Origin: a virus
Direction: 5' to 3' (one strand)
DNA: 54,338 bases
Virus record (IMG/VR): IMGVR_UViG_3300021389_000029
Span: 1 to 54,338 of that record
Shown: piece after piece, positions 8,707-19,700 of the stretch
Position numbering within the stretch: position 1 is the stretch's first letter
Layout of the letters: the number at the start of each line of letters is the position of its first letter
Made by a program: the position numbers and the translations under genes
The notes under the pieces: generated by a model
Told to the model about the DNA's origin: nothing
The model's input: only the letters and a program-made list of their open reading frames with translations
The model's database searches: none

Positions 8707-11700
8707 ATGAATAAAACTAATATTTCAAATATTGCAAACCATGTAAAAAGTCAGCTTCCATCTTATATTTCTTCTGATGAAGATTATTCTAGGTTTGTAA
8801 AATTTTTAGAATTGTATTATGAGTGGATGTCTCAGTCAGATAATCCGTCCGGTGTCACCGGCGATATGACTGAATATGCCGACATTGATGATACACTAGA
8901 AATGTTTGTTTCTTTATACAAGAACGAGTTGGCTTCATCTTTTCCAAATGTTGTAAAAATAAAAGGAATAGAAGAAAAAAACTCTGAAAATGTGAACGCA
9001 AACCAATTAGGAAAAACCGCTGAGTCTGCTACAGAAAGTTTGTATGACCAAGAATTTTTAATGGATGGAATTGCAACATCTTTCAAACTTAATTATTTTA
9101 ATCCTTTTTATTATTTTGGCGAAACTGATGCGACATCTGTTGTTGATGAAATTGTGGTGTTTAAAAATCCAGCGACTTCAACTGATCGTGGAGATGGAGA
9201 TACATTGCAATCTTATGTCGATAATCTGACTCCGCCAGCTGTAAGTCGTACAGGAACAACAGGTGATTATGTAAAACTGGTCGAAAATACAGATTATGTT
9301 ATAGAAGGAAATGTCATTAAATTTGTGGACTCTAGTGGAGATCCCGACACTTTGATTGTAAATGATATAGTAAAAATTAGATTTTATGTAAAAACATACT
9401 TGGATGTTTCAACGACACCGGACACAGAAGATGGTGTTAAAAGATTAGTTGAATCTACTGGCGTCAAAAAAACTACATATGAAAATCAAAGAAACTTTCT
9501 AAAATTTATGAAAGATTTTTATCAATCTAAGGGTACAGAAAAATCATATGATTTTTTATTCCGATCAATTTTTAACGAACCCATAGAAATTTATTATCCA
9601 AAAGACAACCTATTTAAAGCCAGTAATAATATTTGGGAAAGTACTACATCAGTACGATCGATACCACATGTCGTTACTTTAGAGAATCCAGAAATACAAA
9701 ATCCATATAGAATAACAGGAAAAGTATCCGAAGCAACTGCTATTGTTGAATATTATAAAGACTTGAAAATTGGCGATTATGATGTTAGAGAATATTTCAT
9801 AACAAATATTTTTGGAACTTTTCAGAGCGAGGAAGATATTATAGTTTCTCAGACCAATGGAACTAAATTCGAAGAAAAATTATATGAATGTGTTGTGGGG
9901 TTTGATATTACAAATGCGGGTACGGATTATTCCAGAAATCAACCAATTCACTATAATCTTTCTTCAGAAGGTAGTGGCCATGGATTTGCAGCCGAAATTG
10001 GTCATACAACCACCGGCAAAGTGGAAAGAATCGATATCGGATCTGGTGGAGATGGATACACAGATGGAGAACATATAGAATTTGTTGATGATGGGACATT
10101 GGGTTCAGGTGCATCAGGTATAGTAATAGATACAAGCGCCACCACTAGTAATTATAGTGTATTGTTTAATCAAAATCCATCTTCTAGTGAGTATATTGCA
10201 AACGGGCCTCAAACTATATTTGATATTGGATTGTCTGGTGATGTTTATCACGATACTGCAAAAAATACAGTGGTAAGTATTGAAAATATTGATTCTATGT
10301 CAGATTCGGTTTTTGCTTTGTATGATTTTGAAAGTATTGATACTTCTATTATCACTGTTAAAGATAGTACTCAATTTTCTGGTTTGATACCAGATCTGAA
10401 ATCAAATTTGAATGGTATTAGAATAGAAACATCACTTGTTTCTACTGTGTCGCCGCCGTATGCGGTAGCCAATATTGACCCCAGTGATGATTTGGATACT
10501 AGATATAAAAACGATTTACTTTTGAGCGTGTCAAGTGTGGATTCAAATGGATCTATCACTGGTATTTCTACCGAAAATTCATTATTTGGTTCGTCTTTCA
10601 CGTCACTATCATCGCCATCCGCCGGTAAAACTAGTTCTAATTCTCAAGTTCTTCCTTCTCCTGTTAATTTAACCAACCAAACAGCTAGATACGAGTCTGG
10701 TAATGGTTTCGGTGGTAAATTTGATATATCAATAGAAAATAATTCGATATTAACTATTCTTTCTAGTACATCTGGTTTGGGATTTCAATATTTAAAAAAT
10801 GATGTATTAAAGATTGACGGAACTCAACTTGGTCTGAACGGATTATCTGACACGAATGATATTTTTATAAAAATAGATTCTGTAACAGCTGGTAGTGATT
10901 ATATGACAATTAATCAAGAAGATCCTATTACTTCGACCGCTGGATATACCACCACATCCGTCAGTGGTACGAATGCTAGTTGGAACGTCAATACGGGTAT
11001 GACTTTGCCCAGCGGTTCACCCATACCACTTTTTGTTAAATTGGCAGATTCTCCCTCTTCTGTAGGATATTCTGTAAATGATGTAATTATAATTCCTGGC
11101 GACTTATTAGGTGGATTTTCGCCTACAAATGACTTGACAATTATTGTAAATCAGGTCGATTCTATTGGAAGAATAGAAGAATTTTCTTTTAGTGGGGTTT
11201 CTTCGGTTGGCCAAATAGCTTCGTTTAGTGTGATTGGTACTCCAATTATTCCCGATGTCAAAGATAGTCATTATAACCCTTCATTTACCCTAACACAGTT
11301 CGATACATCTCTTCCAGCAGGAACTGATGCGAAATTTTTTGTTGAGAGAAGTGGTGCAACGTATCAAGTTTTGTTGCCCAGTTTTTCTGATAGAGGTACT
11401 AATTATGTAGTTGGCGACTCAATACTTATTGATGGTGCCCAGCTGGGTGGCGTTAGTACCACAAATGATCTAATTTTTGAAATTTCTTCTATTGACAGTA
11501 ATGGTGGAGTCACAGGGATTTCTATTATATCCGGTACATCTAAAAATTCATTTTCTATCTCTGACATTTCAGCGGAATCTGTCAAAGGAATTGGCGCAGA
11601 ATTTGATATTGTTATTACAAATGATGTCTATTCAGCAAGTGTTAGTTCTGGAAAAGGTGGCACTGGATATAATGTAGGGCAAGTTTTAACTATCAAAGGT

Positions 11701-14700
11701 TCTGTTTTAGCCCATCAGTGGGTTAAAAGTGGATTTACTGCAAAAATAAATCAGGTTGGTGAAAATGCACTATTTACTGATTCTGGATATATGAGACTTT
11801 CCGATATCGGTGAAACATTTAGAAAAAATTCTACGGATGGTATTACTATTGATTTTTGGTATTTCCGAAAAGGCACTGAAATTAGTGGTACTTATGGAGG
11901 CGCATCTATATTTTCTATAAATGAATCTGTAGGTGGTACACAAAAAACATTTTTACAACAACTTCCAGATGGTACTTTAGAATTTGGAAATGGGACTGTA
12001 TCGGAGACTGGCTCAGCTCTTTCCTTTGGCGATTGGCATCACATTGCCGTATTTTTAGGCCCAGCAGAATCCAGAGTTTATGTTGATGGACAAAACTATA
12101 TCACAACAATCACCGATAATAGTTATTTTGATATTTCTGAATATGGAGAGTATACAGAAACAATCACTATTGCCTCTGGTCAAGAAAATGGTATTTCTAC
12201 GATAGTATATGATCCTAATAAAAATATAGAAATGTCGGTTGACTATACATCGGGCCCATCTGCCGGAACACTTGTTTCTGTTACACCTACGACCAACTCT
12301 GCGGGTAATGTTATTTCCTGGCCAACATTGTCGATTGGAGACGTGGTCACTCTAACATATTCAAAACCAGTAAAGAATTTTTACTTGGGTGCTAGACAAA
12401 AAGTAGATTCTTCATATTCCATAGAAGATTATAATCATGCTTTCTTTGGAACTCTGAGATTTACAACTGGTCGCAGATATGAAGAAGTCTCTGGCCTCAT
12501 TGAAGATACGGGTACTGATAATTCTATCTCTGGTGTTGGATTGAATCCAATATATGTAAATCCAATTCCTTCTGTTACTACTATTCGAAAATCTGAACCA
12601 TTAAAGGTTACATTTAAAGTGACAGAGTCAAATAAATCTGCATTTTCTATGATGTTTGATATAAATGAAATCCCTACAATTACTAGAAGTGTAAACTCTA
12701 CTGTTCCCTCTGGTGAAATAATAACAAATACTTCCGAATTAATTCAACCAGGCCAAACCGGCGCACAGTTTTCATTGACTCAGGCTTTAGATTCTGGTGG
12801 TAATGCTATAAGTGGAATGGGCAGTGGAATTGCATTTTCGCCAGATTTGGGAATAGATGAAGTAATAGAAATAAGTTATTTGAGCGTTCTTGAAGATGAT
12901 GTAGAATATATTATTCGTAATGAAAATCATCCTGTGTCTGCTAATAAAATTTCTTTGCGAAAATCTGACGAAAATGGCATATATTCTACCTATGCTCTAC
13001 CGGACGGAAATTCTTTGCGAGTTTCTTGGTCGTCAAAACCAAGAGCTGCGGTTACTATTGTAAGTTTGTCTACTTTTGGAAATAATTATATGAAGAAACC
13101 ATATGGTTATGTCAAGGAATATACTGGTATTTATAAGTCGATTGGTAAGGGTGCATGGTTCAAAGGACATGGCAAAGACATAGGTAAAATAGAAAGTTTT
13201 AAAATAAAAGGAAATACACTTCAATCAGAACTGGAAGGGTTTGGAGTTGATTATACTACCCCACCAGTAATTGATCTAAGTTCCTTTGGTGATGGACAAG
13301 CGACAGCGACTGTATTGACAGGACCCCTTTGTGTGCGGTCTGGCGAGTTTTTAAACAAACAGGGATTTTTGTCAGATGACAATAGATTATATGATGGGTA
13401 TTTGTGGCAGGAGTTTTCTTATGTTGTTAAAGTCGGAAGATATATTGACGAATGGAGAAAAATTGTTAAAAAAGTGATTCACCCTGCCGGATTAATGATG
13501 TTTGGAGAATATAGTATTTCTACTGCTGCAGAAGTCAGAAAAGGTGCTGGTATTGCATGGGCCCAACTTATATACGAGATTATTAAAAATGTCAACATGA
13601 AAGTTAAAAATATGGACGGTCTTGGTCGATGGGCATATGGAGAAACTAATGGCCAATGGTATCCGACTTCGACAAGACAGGACACAAATTATTTAAATTC
13701 TCATGGAAATATATTCACATATGACAATAGACAACTAAGTGTAAATTCTACAATAGATGGAATGTATAATGGCGTAGGCGAAGGCGAAGTGTCTGACGAT
13801 ACCGCTGGATCTACAACAGTAGATAACGGATCTGGAAGATACGCTTTACTACAGGTTGATGGTACAAACGCTTCTGGTGGATGGTGGCAAGTTAAAAAAA
13901 TTGCATTAAATTTTAGAGAAGCATTTGGAAAAGACTATTCACACTATTACACTTCCGGGCTTATAGGAAATACTGTAACTATTTACGATATTTCTGATGA
14001 AGATATGATCTCTGATAATTGGATTAATACTCGACCTTGGGGAAAGTATGAAATAATTGGAGCTCTAATTGATTCATCGGTTGGTGAAAGATATGTTGTA
14101 TATGATGTCAAATTGATTTCAAGTTATTCTGCTGACATGCCCGAATGGGATAATGCAGTATTCGGTGGTCCGAATAGAGTAGAATTTAGATGGGATAATA
14201 TATTTCGTGGAAATGTAGATAGAAATGCCAATAGTTGGATCGGTTCTATCGCAGATGGTGCAAATCCTCGCGATGAAAAAATGATTATAAATATTTCTGG
14301 AAGATTTAACAATAATAAAGAAGGCGATGTGCCGACTTTACATACGACTTGGAAATCTTTAGAAAGATTTAAATTTTATTTTAGGGATACTTATCCTCGT
14401 AACGAATTGGTGCAACAAATGTTTAGTCCAGCTTCGGAAATGGTAGGTTCGCCTTATAATAACCATAGAAAATTGGTACAGGGAAATAATTTGACACATA
14501 TAGCAGTTAGACATCCGGATTATAATATGTGGTATAATTTGCCAGTAGAAGAAAATGGAAATGAGGAATGGATATCTACCACTGACGGAACAGATCATAA
14601 ATGGAGAAATACTGTTATGTCAGATGTAGTTACTAAATCTGATAGAAAGTATAGGGCGGTTTTAGATTCTATTGTAAATATTTCTCCCGTTTATTTGATT

Positions 14701-14979
14701 ATGTCGGAAGAAACCCCCCTATCAGGGACAAGAAAAAGAATGGGCCCAACAAATCTTTCAGTAGAAAGAGCTAAATTTAACGAAAAACTACAGTCGGGAT
14801 CTGATTATAACATTAGTGTTTTGGATGAAAATACATTTGAAAAATTTATATCGCCGGGCACTATAAATGACAAATCCAATTTCGCATCAGAATCTACATT
14901 GGTAAAATATACGACAGCAAATATACCATCAACTGTTGAAGAATTGAATCAAATTTTAGAAACTATGACAATCGACTAA
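8707..14979 (+). CDS. Giant baseplate wedge-like protein at the gp7 position, with LamG-like domain
   Basis: This 2090-residue protein occupies the gp7 slot between gp6 and gp8. The N-terminal ~420 residues (SRFVKFLELYYEWMSQSDNP; later NFLKFMKDFYQSKGTEKSYD) and the block at nt 13329-13520 (FLSDDNRLYDGYLWQEFSYV; KKVIHPAGLMMFGEYSI) follow patterns I associate with the gp7-position protein of marine T4-like phages. Between them are about six beta repeats of a G-x-x-Y-x-V-G-D-x-L-x-I type (nt ~9900-11760) and a concanavalin/LamG-like domain (residues about 1020-1258) with SFGDWHHIAVFLG and VYVDGQ motifs. An extra ~480-residue C-terminal part (nt 13521-14979) is not recognised. T4 gp7 is 1032 residues, so this protein is about double. 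The exact equivalence to gp7 is inferred from position and not proven. The frame is intact throughout. Confidence 0.7.
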   Translation: MNKTNISNIANHVKSQLPSYISSDEDYSRFVKFLELYYEWMSQSDNPSGVTGDMTEYADIDDTLEMFVSLYKNELASSFPNVVKIKGIEEKNSENVNANQLGKTAESATESLYDQEFLMDGIATSFKLNYFNPFYYFGETDATSVVDEIVVFKNPATSTDRGDGDTLQSYVDNLTPPAVSRTGTTGDYVKLVENTDYVIEGNVIKFVDSSGDPDTLIVNDIVKIRFYVKTYLDVSTTPDTEDGVKRLVESTGVKKTTYENQRNFLKFMKDFYQSKGTEKSYDFLFRSIFNEPIEIYYPKDNLFKASNNIWESTTSVRSIPHVVTLENPEIQNPYRITGKVSEATAIVEYYKDLKIGDYDVREYFITNIFGTFQSEEDIIVSQTNGTKFEEKLYECVVGFDITNAGTDYSRNQPIHYNLSSEGSGHGFAAEIGHTTTGKVERIDIGSGGDGYTDGEHIEFVDDGTLGSGASGIVIDTSATTSNYSVLFNQNPSSSEYIANGPQTIFDIGLSGDVYHDTAKNTVVSIENIDSMSDSVFALYDFESIDTSIITVKDSTQFSGLIPDLKSNLNGIRIETSLVSTVSPPYAVANIDPSDDLDTRYKNDLLLSVSSVDSNGSITGISTENSLFGSSFTSLSSPSAGKTSSNSQVLPSPVNLTNQTARYESGNGFGGKFDISIENNSILTILSSTSGLGFQYLKNDVLKIDGTQLGLNGLSDTNDIFIKIDSVTAGSDYMTINQEDPITSTAGYTTTSVSGTNASWNVNTGMTLPSGSPIPLFVKLADSPSSVGYSVNDVIIIPGDLLGGFSPTNDLTIIVNQVDSIGRIEEFSFSGVSSVGQIASFSVIGTPIIPDVKDSHYNPSFTLTQFDTSLPAGTDAKFFVERSGATYQVLLPSFSDRGTNYVVGDSILIDGAQLGGVSTTNDLIFEISSIDSNGGVTGISIISGTSKNSFSISDISAESVKGIGAEFDIVITNDVYSASVSSGKGGTGYNVGQVLTIKGSVLAHQWVKSGFTAKINQVGENALFTDSGYMRLSDIGETFRKNSTDGITIDFWYFRKGTEISGTYGGASIFSINESVGGTQKTFLQQLPDGTLEFGNGTVSETGSALSFGDWHHIAVFLGPAESRVYVDGQNYITTITDNSYFDISEYGEYTETITIASGQENGISTIVYDPNKNIEMSVDYTSGPSAGTLVSVTPTTNSAGNVISWPTLSIGDVVTLTYSKPVKNFYLGARQKVDSSYSIEDYNHAFFGTLRFTTGRRYEEVSGLIEDTGTDNSISGVGLNPIYVNPIPSVTTIRKSEPLKVTFKVTESNKSAFSMMFDINEIPTITRSVNSTVPSGEIITNTSELIQPGQTGAQFSLTQALDSGGNAISGMGSGIAFSPDLGIDEVIEISYLSVLEDDVEYIIRNENHPVSANKISLRKSDENGIYSTYALPDGNSLRVSWSSKPRAAVTIVSLSTFGNNYMKKPYGYVKEYTGIYKSIGKGAWFKGHGKDIGKIESFKIKGNTLQSELEGFGVDYTTPPVIDLSSFGDGQATATVLTGPLCVRSGEFLNKQGFLSDDNRLYDGYLWQEFSYVVKVGRYIDEWRKIVKKVIHPAGLMMFGEYSISTAAEVRKGAGIAWAQLIYEIIKNVNMKVKNMDGLGRWAYGETNGQWYPTSTRQDTNYLNSHGNIFTYDNRQLSVNSTIDGMYNGVGEGEVSDDTAGSTTVDNGSGRYALLQVDGTNASGGWWQVKKIALNFREAFGKDYSHYYTSGLIGNTVTIYDISDEDMISDNWINTRPWGKYEIIGALIDSSVGERYVVYDVKLISSYSADMPEWDNAVFGGPNRVEFRWDNIFRGNVDRNANSWIGSIADGANPRDEKMIINISGRFNNNKEGDVPTLHTTWKSLERFKFYFRDTYPRNELVQQMFSPASEMVGSPYNNHRKLVQGNNLTHIAVRHPDYNMWYNLPVEENGNEEWISTTDGTDHKWRNTVMSDVVTKSDRKYRAVLDSIVNISPVYLIMSEETPLSGTRKRMGPTNLSVERAKFNEKLQSGSDYNISVLDENTFEKFISPGTINDKSNFASESTLVKYTTANIPSTVEELNQILETMTID

Positions 14980-14986
14980 AAAAGAT

Positions 14987-14994
14987 TATAAATA
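14987..14994 (+). promoter_or_regulatory. T4-type late promoter, TATAAATA
   Basis: Exact octamer in the 46-base gap between the gp7-position gene and gp8, 31 bases before the gp8 ATG at 15026. Confidence 0.7.
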
Positions 14995-15025
14995 ATATAA
15001 AAAATCATATGCAAAAGGTAAAACA

Positions 15026-16708
15026 ATGGCAGCAATTATCACAAATAAACTGAGAATATTTAATGCTCAGGAATTTTTGCAATCTATTAACAGATCCGCA
15101 CCAATTTGGAAGGCATCAACAACTTATTCAGAAGGCACTTCTGTAGTGAAAGATGGAAATCTTTGGCTTGCATTGGGTAATGGAACTTCTGGTACTACAG
15201 GTCCAACACCGTCCGTACCCACCGATGGAAATATTACTTGGTCCCATCTAGGACAATCAGTATATAATAACCTTTATATGTCGATTGGGAAACCTACTGC
15301 TTGGTTGAATGATGCAAACCCGCCAACACCGGAAGATTCTATCGGATATGGATATGCAGTCAAACAGGGTTCTATTGCAATGAAAAAGGTCGAACAGACT
15401 GATATGACTCTTGCAATTCCTAGAATTAACTGGACACCAAATACAGTTTATACAATGTATGAACATGACTTGGCAGAAGAGATTATCCCAAATTCTTATG
15501 TGATAACCGAAGGTTCGAATCAATACAATGTGTATAAATGCATAAACAATCAAAAATTTGTAGATGACAGTGCAACATCTATTGCAGTTCAATCGACTGT
15601 GAAACCTACCACCACTTCTGTATCAGAAATAGAAACTACAGCTGATGGTTATAGGTGGAAATATATGTATTCTATTTCTCTTGCAGATTCCTTGAAGTTT
15701 TTGACAAAGGATTATATTCCTATAACCACTGTTGAATACGATCCATTAGATTCTTCTTCTGCTGAAGGTGTTCAATGGCAAATTCAACAAGCTGCTCTGA
15801 CAGCGCCTGGCCATATAGATCATGTAAAAATAATGCCTAATGAGGTCAATGGATCAATAACAGGAGGAGTAGGTTATCACGACAATATTTCTCGCAATGA
15901 CATGCTCCTTGATGGGACAAGTACTGTCACAATCACTGGTGTAGAATCTGGCATGTTGAGTGGTAAGTATAACGGATATTATGTTGTAGATGTACAAAAT
16001 CAAAATCAACAAAAAATTACAGATTGGGTAGTTACTGGAACAACTGTTGTTGTTACTCTCGATGGTGCTCTTCCTGCACAGGCCTCAACTACTATAATCG
16101 TGGCGCCAGGAATTACCACTACGGGTAATGGTTCGGGTTTCGATGCATATGGTATTGTTTCTTCTGGTAAAATTTCTAATATAAACATTACTAATAAAGG
16201 AACAAATTATACTACGATTACTTCAGCAGTTATAGATACCGATCACTTGCCGGCTCTTAGTTCTGGTGCAGATAATGTGAACGCATGTAAGGTAAAGCCG
16301 ATCATTAGTCCCGATAAAGGCCATGGATCTGATGCTATAGAAGAACTTGGTGGATATTATATTATGATAGCTATGCGACTTGAATATGATGAACAACATA
16401 CCAGACCTAATGATGCGGGCACTGATACAACTAAAGTAATGTTTCCAGTTTCGGACACATCTTCTGTGTTTAGACAAATCGCAATTGTTGCAGATCCCCT
16501 CGAAAAAACATCTCTTATTCCTGCAACAAATGTATCATATCGTGGTCCATCTTATACAACGCCATCGTCCGATGCTTGGGGTACTGCCGGAGAAACTACT
16601 TTTGATGTAGAATCTGGTTCTGGTAAGGTTTTGTATACTGAAAACAGACAACCCGTATCTCGCGCTATAGATCAAATCGAAGATATCAAGGTTGTCTTTG
16701 AATTTTAA
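15026..16708 (+). CDS. 8: Baseplate wedge protein gp8, with N-terminal inserted module
   Basis: A 560-residue gp8 homologue (T4 gp8 is 334). It starts MAAIITNKLRIFNAQEFLQS, the gp8 family start, and resumes at residue ~80 with LYMSIGKPTAWLNDANPPTP, IPRINWTPNTVYTMYEHDL and later YRWKYMYSISLADSLKFLTK. Residues about 27-76 interrupt the usual spacing with IWKASTTYSEGTSVV, LWLALGNGTSGTTGP and ITW, the pattern of small carbohydrate-binding-like modules found in many phage virion proteins. A second beta-rich insertion lies around residues 290-400. The C-terminus (REIAIVADP-like, RQIAIVADPL here; ending QIEDIKVVFEF) again matches gp8. It has its own late promoter and an AAAGGT ribosome-binding site. 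Confidence 0.88.
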   Translation: MAAIITNKLRIFNAQEFLQSINRSAPIWKASTTYSEGTSVVKDGNLWLALGNGTSGTTGPTPSVPTDGNITWSHLGQSVYNNLYMSIGKPTAWLNDANPPTPEDSIGYGYAVKQGSIAMKKVEQTDMTLAIPRINWTPNTVYTMYEHDLAEEIIPNSYVITEGSNQYNVYKCINNQKFVDDSATSIAVQSTVKPTTTSVSEIETTADGYRWKYMYSISLADSLKFLTKDYIPITTVEYDPLDSSSAEGVQWQIQQAALTAPGHIDHVKIMPNEVNGSITGGVGYHDNISRNDMLLDGTSTVTITGVESGMLSGKYNGYYVVDVQNQNQQKITDWVVTGTTVVVTLDGALPAQASTTIIVAPGITTTGNGSGFDAYGIVSSGKISNINITNKGTNYTTITSAVIDTDHLPALSSGADNVNACKVKPIISPDKGHGSDAIEELGGYYIMIAMRLEYDEQHTRPNDAGTDTTKVMFPVSDTSSVFRQIAIVADPLEKTSLIPATNVSYRGPSYTTPSSDAWGTAGETTFDVESGSGKVLYTENRQPVSRAIDQIEDIKVVFEF

Positions 16709-16740
16709 TTCGTTTAACTACCCAATGAGAGAAGAAACAT

Positions 16741-19700
16741 ATGACTTTAAATCTTAATGTCACCCCCTATTTTGACGATTATGACATAAACAAGGGATAT
16801 CTAAAAATACTATTCAAGCCTGGAAATTCTATTCAGGCAAGAGAATTGACTCAAATGCAGAGTTTGTTGCAACAACAGATTACTAATTTGTCAGATCATT
16901 TCTTTAAAGAAGGGGCGATGGTAATACCTGGCCAATCAGCGATTGATTTAAATGCTCAGTATGTAAAAGTTATGCTTCCAACTACTCTACCATCTGCAAA
17001 TGATTTTGTAGGAAAGATAGTTCAAGGTAACAAAACTGGTTTGAAGGCATTAGTTGTTAAACATGTAGATATTTTTGATGGAAATAGTGACGGAGATTTT
17101 ACAGATTATGCAGCAGATGGTGATGAACCAACTACACTATATTTGAAATATCTTGATGGAGCCCCTGCTCCGAATACACAAGTTAATGTGGGAAGCGGAT
17201 TGGTTTCTATTCAAAATTCGGTGCCGGGCACCACGACATTTACTGTCAATGGAGAGACCGTAACTATTGATGAAGGGGCTACTTCTACATTTGTTGAAGG
17301 CGAAACTCTTGTAACAACTGGAACAGATGGTTCTACTTTAACTTGCGAAGTCATGTCAAATTCTGTTGTCTCTAGACCCATTGGTCAAGGTACGATTGCC
17401 TTTATTGAGGAGGGCGTTTATTATATCAGCGGACAATTGGTAAAAGTCCAAGCACAAAGTATTGTATTGAGTAAATACACTTCGGAACCAACTGCAAAAA
17501 TTGGTCTGGATATTTCACAATCTGTTATTACTTCTAATGATGATAGTTCTTTGCTTGATACATCTTTGGGTAGTGTAAATTATAATGCGCCTGGAGCTGA
17601 TAGACTGAAAGTTGTATTGACTTTAGTAAAAAAGGATATTGATGTAGTAGATACATCCGATTTTGTTGAGTTGATAACTGTTAAAAATGGTACTGTTGCT
17701 AAAGAAGCGGCGAGAGATGATTATGAAATTCTTATGAAAACTTTGGCCAGAAGAACTTATGATGAATCCGGCGATTATACTGTACGACCTTTCAAATTAG
17801 ATATTAGAGAATATTATAAAGAGAATTTTAATGATGGCGTTTTTGATATGTCGGACTTTGTATTTAATACTGATGTTGAGGCTAGATTCTGGGCAGAAAC
17901 TAAAATGCCAGAAGAATATGGAATGACTATCGATGGAGTCGGTCAATCGCATCAGATTACACAGCAAGATATTAATAATTATCCCGATCAGGTGCTAGAT
18001 ACAACTCAGACAAAATACTATCCTGGCGTTACGCATCAGAATTTGATTAATGCAGTTAGAAATAAAATTGCAATTGGTATCGAATCTGGTAAGGCATATA
18101 TAAAAGGATATGAAGTAGAACCCAAGGCCTTAAGCAAAGAGGGTAAATATCTTATATACGATAAAGCAAGAGAAATTTATAAAGAAAACAATGAGTTTAT
18201 TCCAGTAGATTTGGGCCCATATATCTTTGTGTCTGATATGAAGGGATTGCCAAAAATAAATAGTGCGGTCAATTTGGTAAATTGTCACATAGGTAAATCT
18301 GCGTCCGAAAAATGGGTTAGCGTGCCGGCAGATTCTAATACAACCTCTCTCAATATAGCGGGAATGACAGTCGATGGTGTTGCCGGAGAAATCCCACCAG
18401 TTATGTTTGATGGTGGGGCGGAGACATTGACATCAAACGTATATGGTATTGATATTGTCGGTACTGCAAAGGTTAAAGCAATTTCTTATTACGAAGATTC
18501 TAGTAGTGGTGCCAGATCATATAATCACACAACGGGGGATTTTAGACCTCCTGTTACCACACAAGAAACGGCGATCTATAAATTATATCTATATGACATA
18601 AATTTTGAAACTAACCCCAGAACTAACGCAGAATATAATATATTAGATGCTAGGTCTGTTACATCTCAAGAGACACATGGCGCAACAAAAGTATATGACT
18701 TTGGTTCAAATATTTTAACAAAGATGTCTATGATGCAACAAGAAGGAAATTTTTCCAGAAAATCTTTGATTTACCAAAAAAATAATGATGCTATTCGTGG
18801 CATTGTTTATGATTACAACTCTTTTAATGGTTCTTTATTGGTAAAAGAATTAAATTCTGGAAATGCGGGCGGATCAAATGGTTCGGTCGGAGACACTAAT
18901 ATTTTACCGAGAAATCGTTTTGCTCTTAATGAGGTAATTTTTGAGGCAATCGGAGTTAGTTCTGGTGGCAATTTCGCTAATACTGGAAATTCGACAGACG
19001 GAACTATTTCCAATACTACAACTACAGCTAGACTCTTTAGTAAATCGGTTATATCAAATTCCCTTGGCGGAAGTATAATTGAAACTGGAAATAATTGGCT
19101 CAAGACAATACGAAGTATAGATGACATTAGTGGTACTTCTACTGTTGATACACAATATTCTGTAATGAAAGAATTTGTGACTTCATCCAGTAATTTAGGA
19201 TCGGTAACTCTTACTCTAGCTGCCGCCGACGAATATTTTGAACAAACTACAACATTATATAATGTATGGACGCCTCCAAATGGAACTAGTTTATTCGCAG
19301 GCGAAGTAGGAACTCAAAGCAACTTTTCATTCTCATCCGATCTAAAATCGGTTACTTTTATAACTACATTATCTAGTATGTCGAACTTAAATGTACTGGT
19401 TCCTGTGAGAAAAACACAATCGAAAGAAAAAATAAAGACTGAAAACACACAAATATATATGCCATATACATTGACAAGTTTGACCGGCGGTACTATATCT
19501 GGACAAAATTGGGATTCGAACACAACGAACAATGATACAAATAACACTAATACATATGATATTGATATTGCTTCTCAAAGATCTTCTTCATCTGGACAAC
19601 TTTTATCTACTCTCACTGGATTGGGTGTAAGTACAGATTTATCATTATCTATAAACGAATTTCAATTACATCATTCTGATATCGTTAGCCTTAAAAAAAT

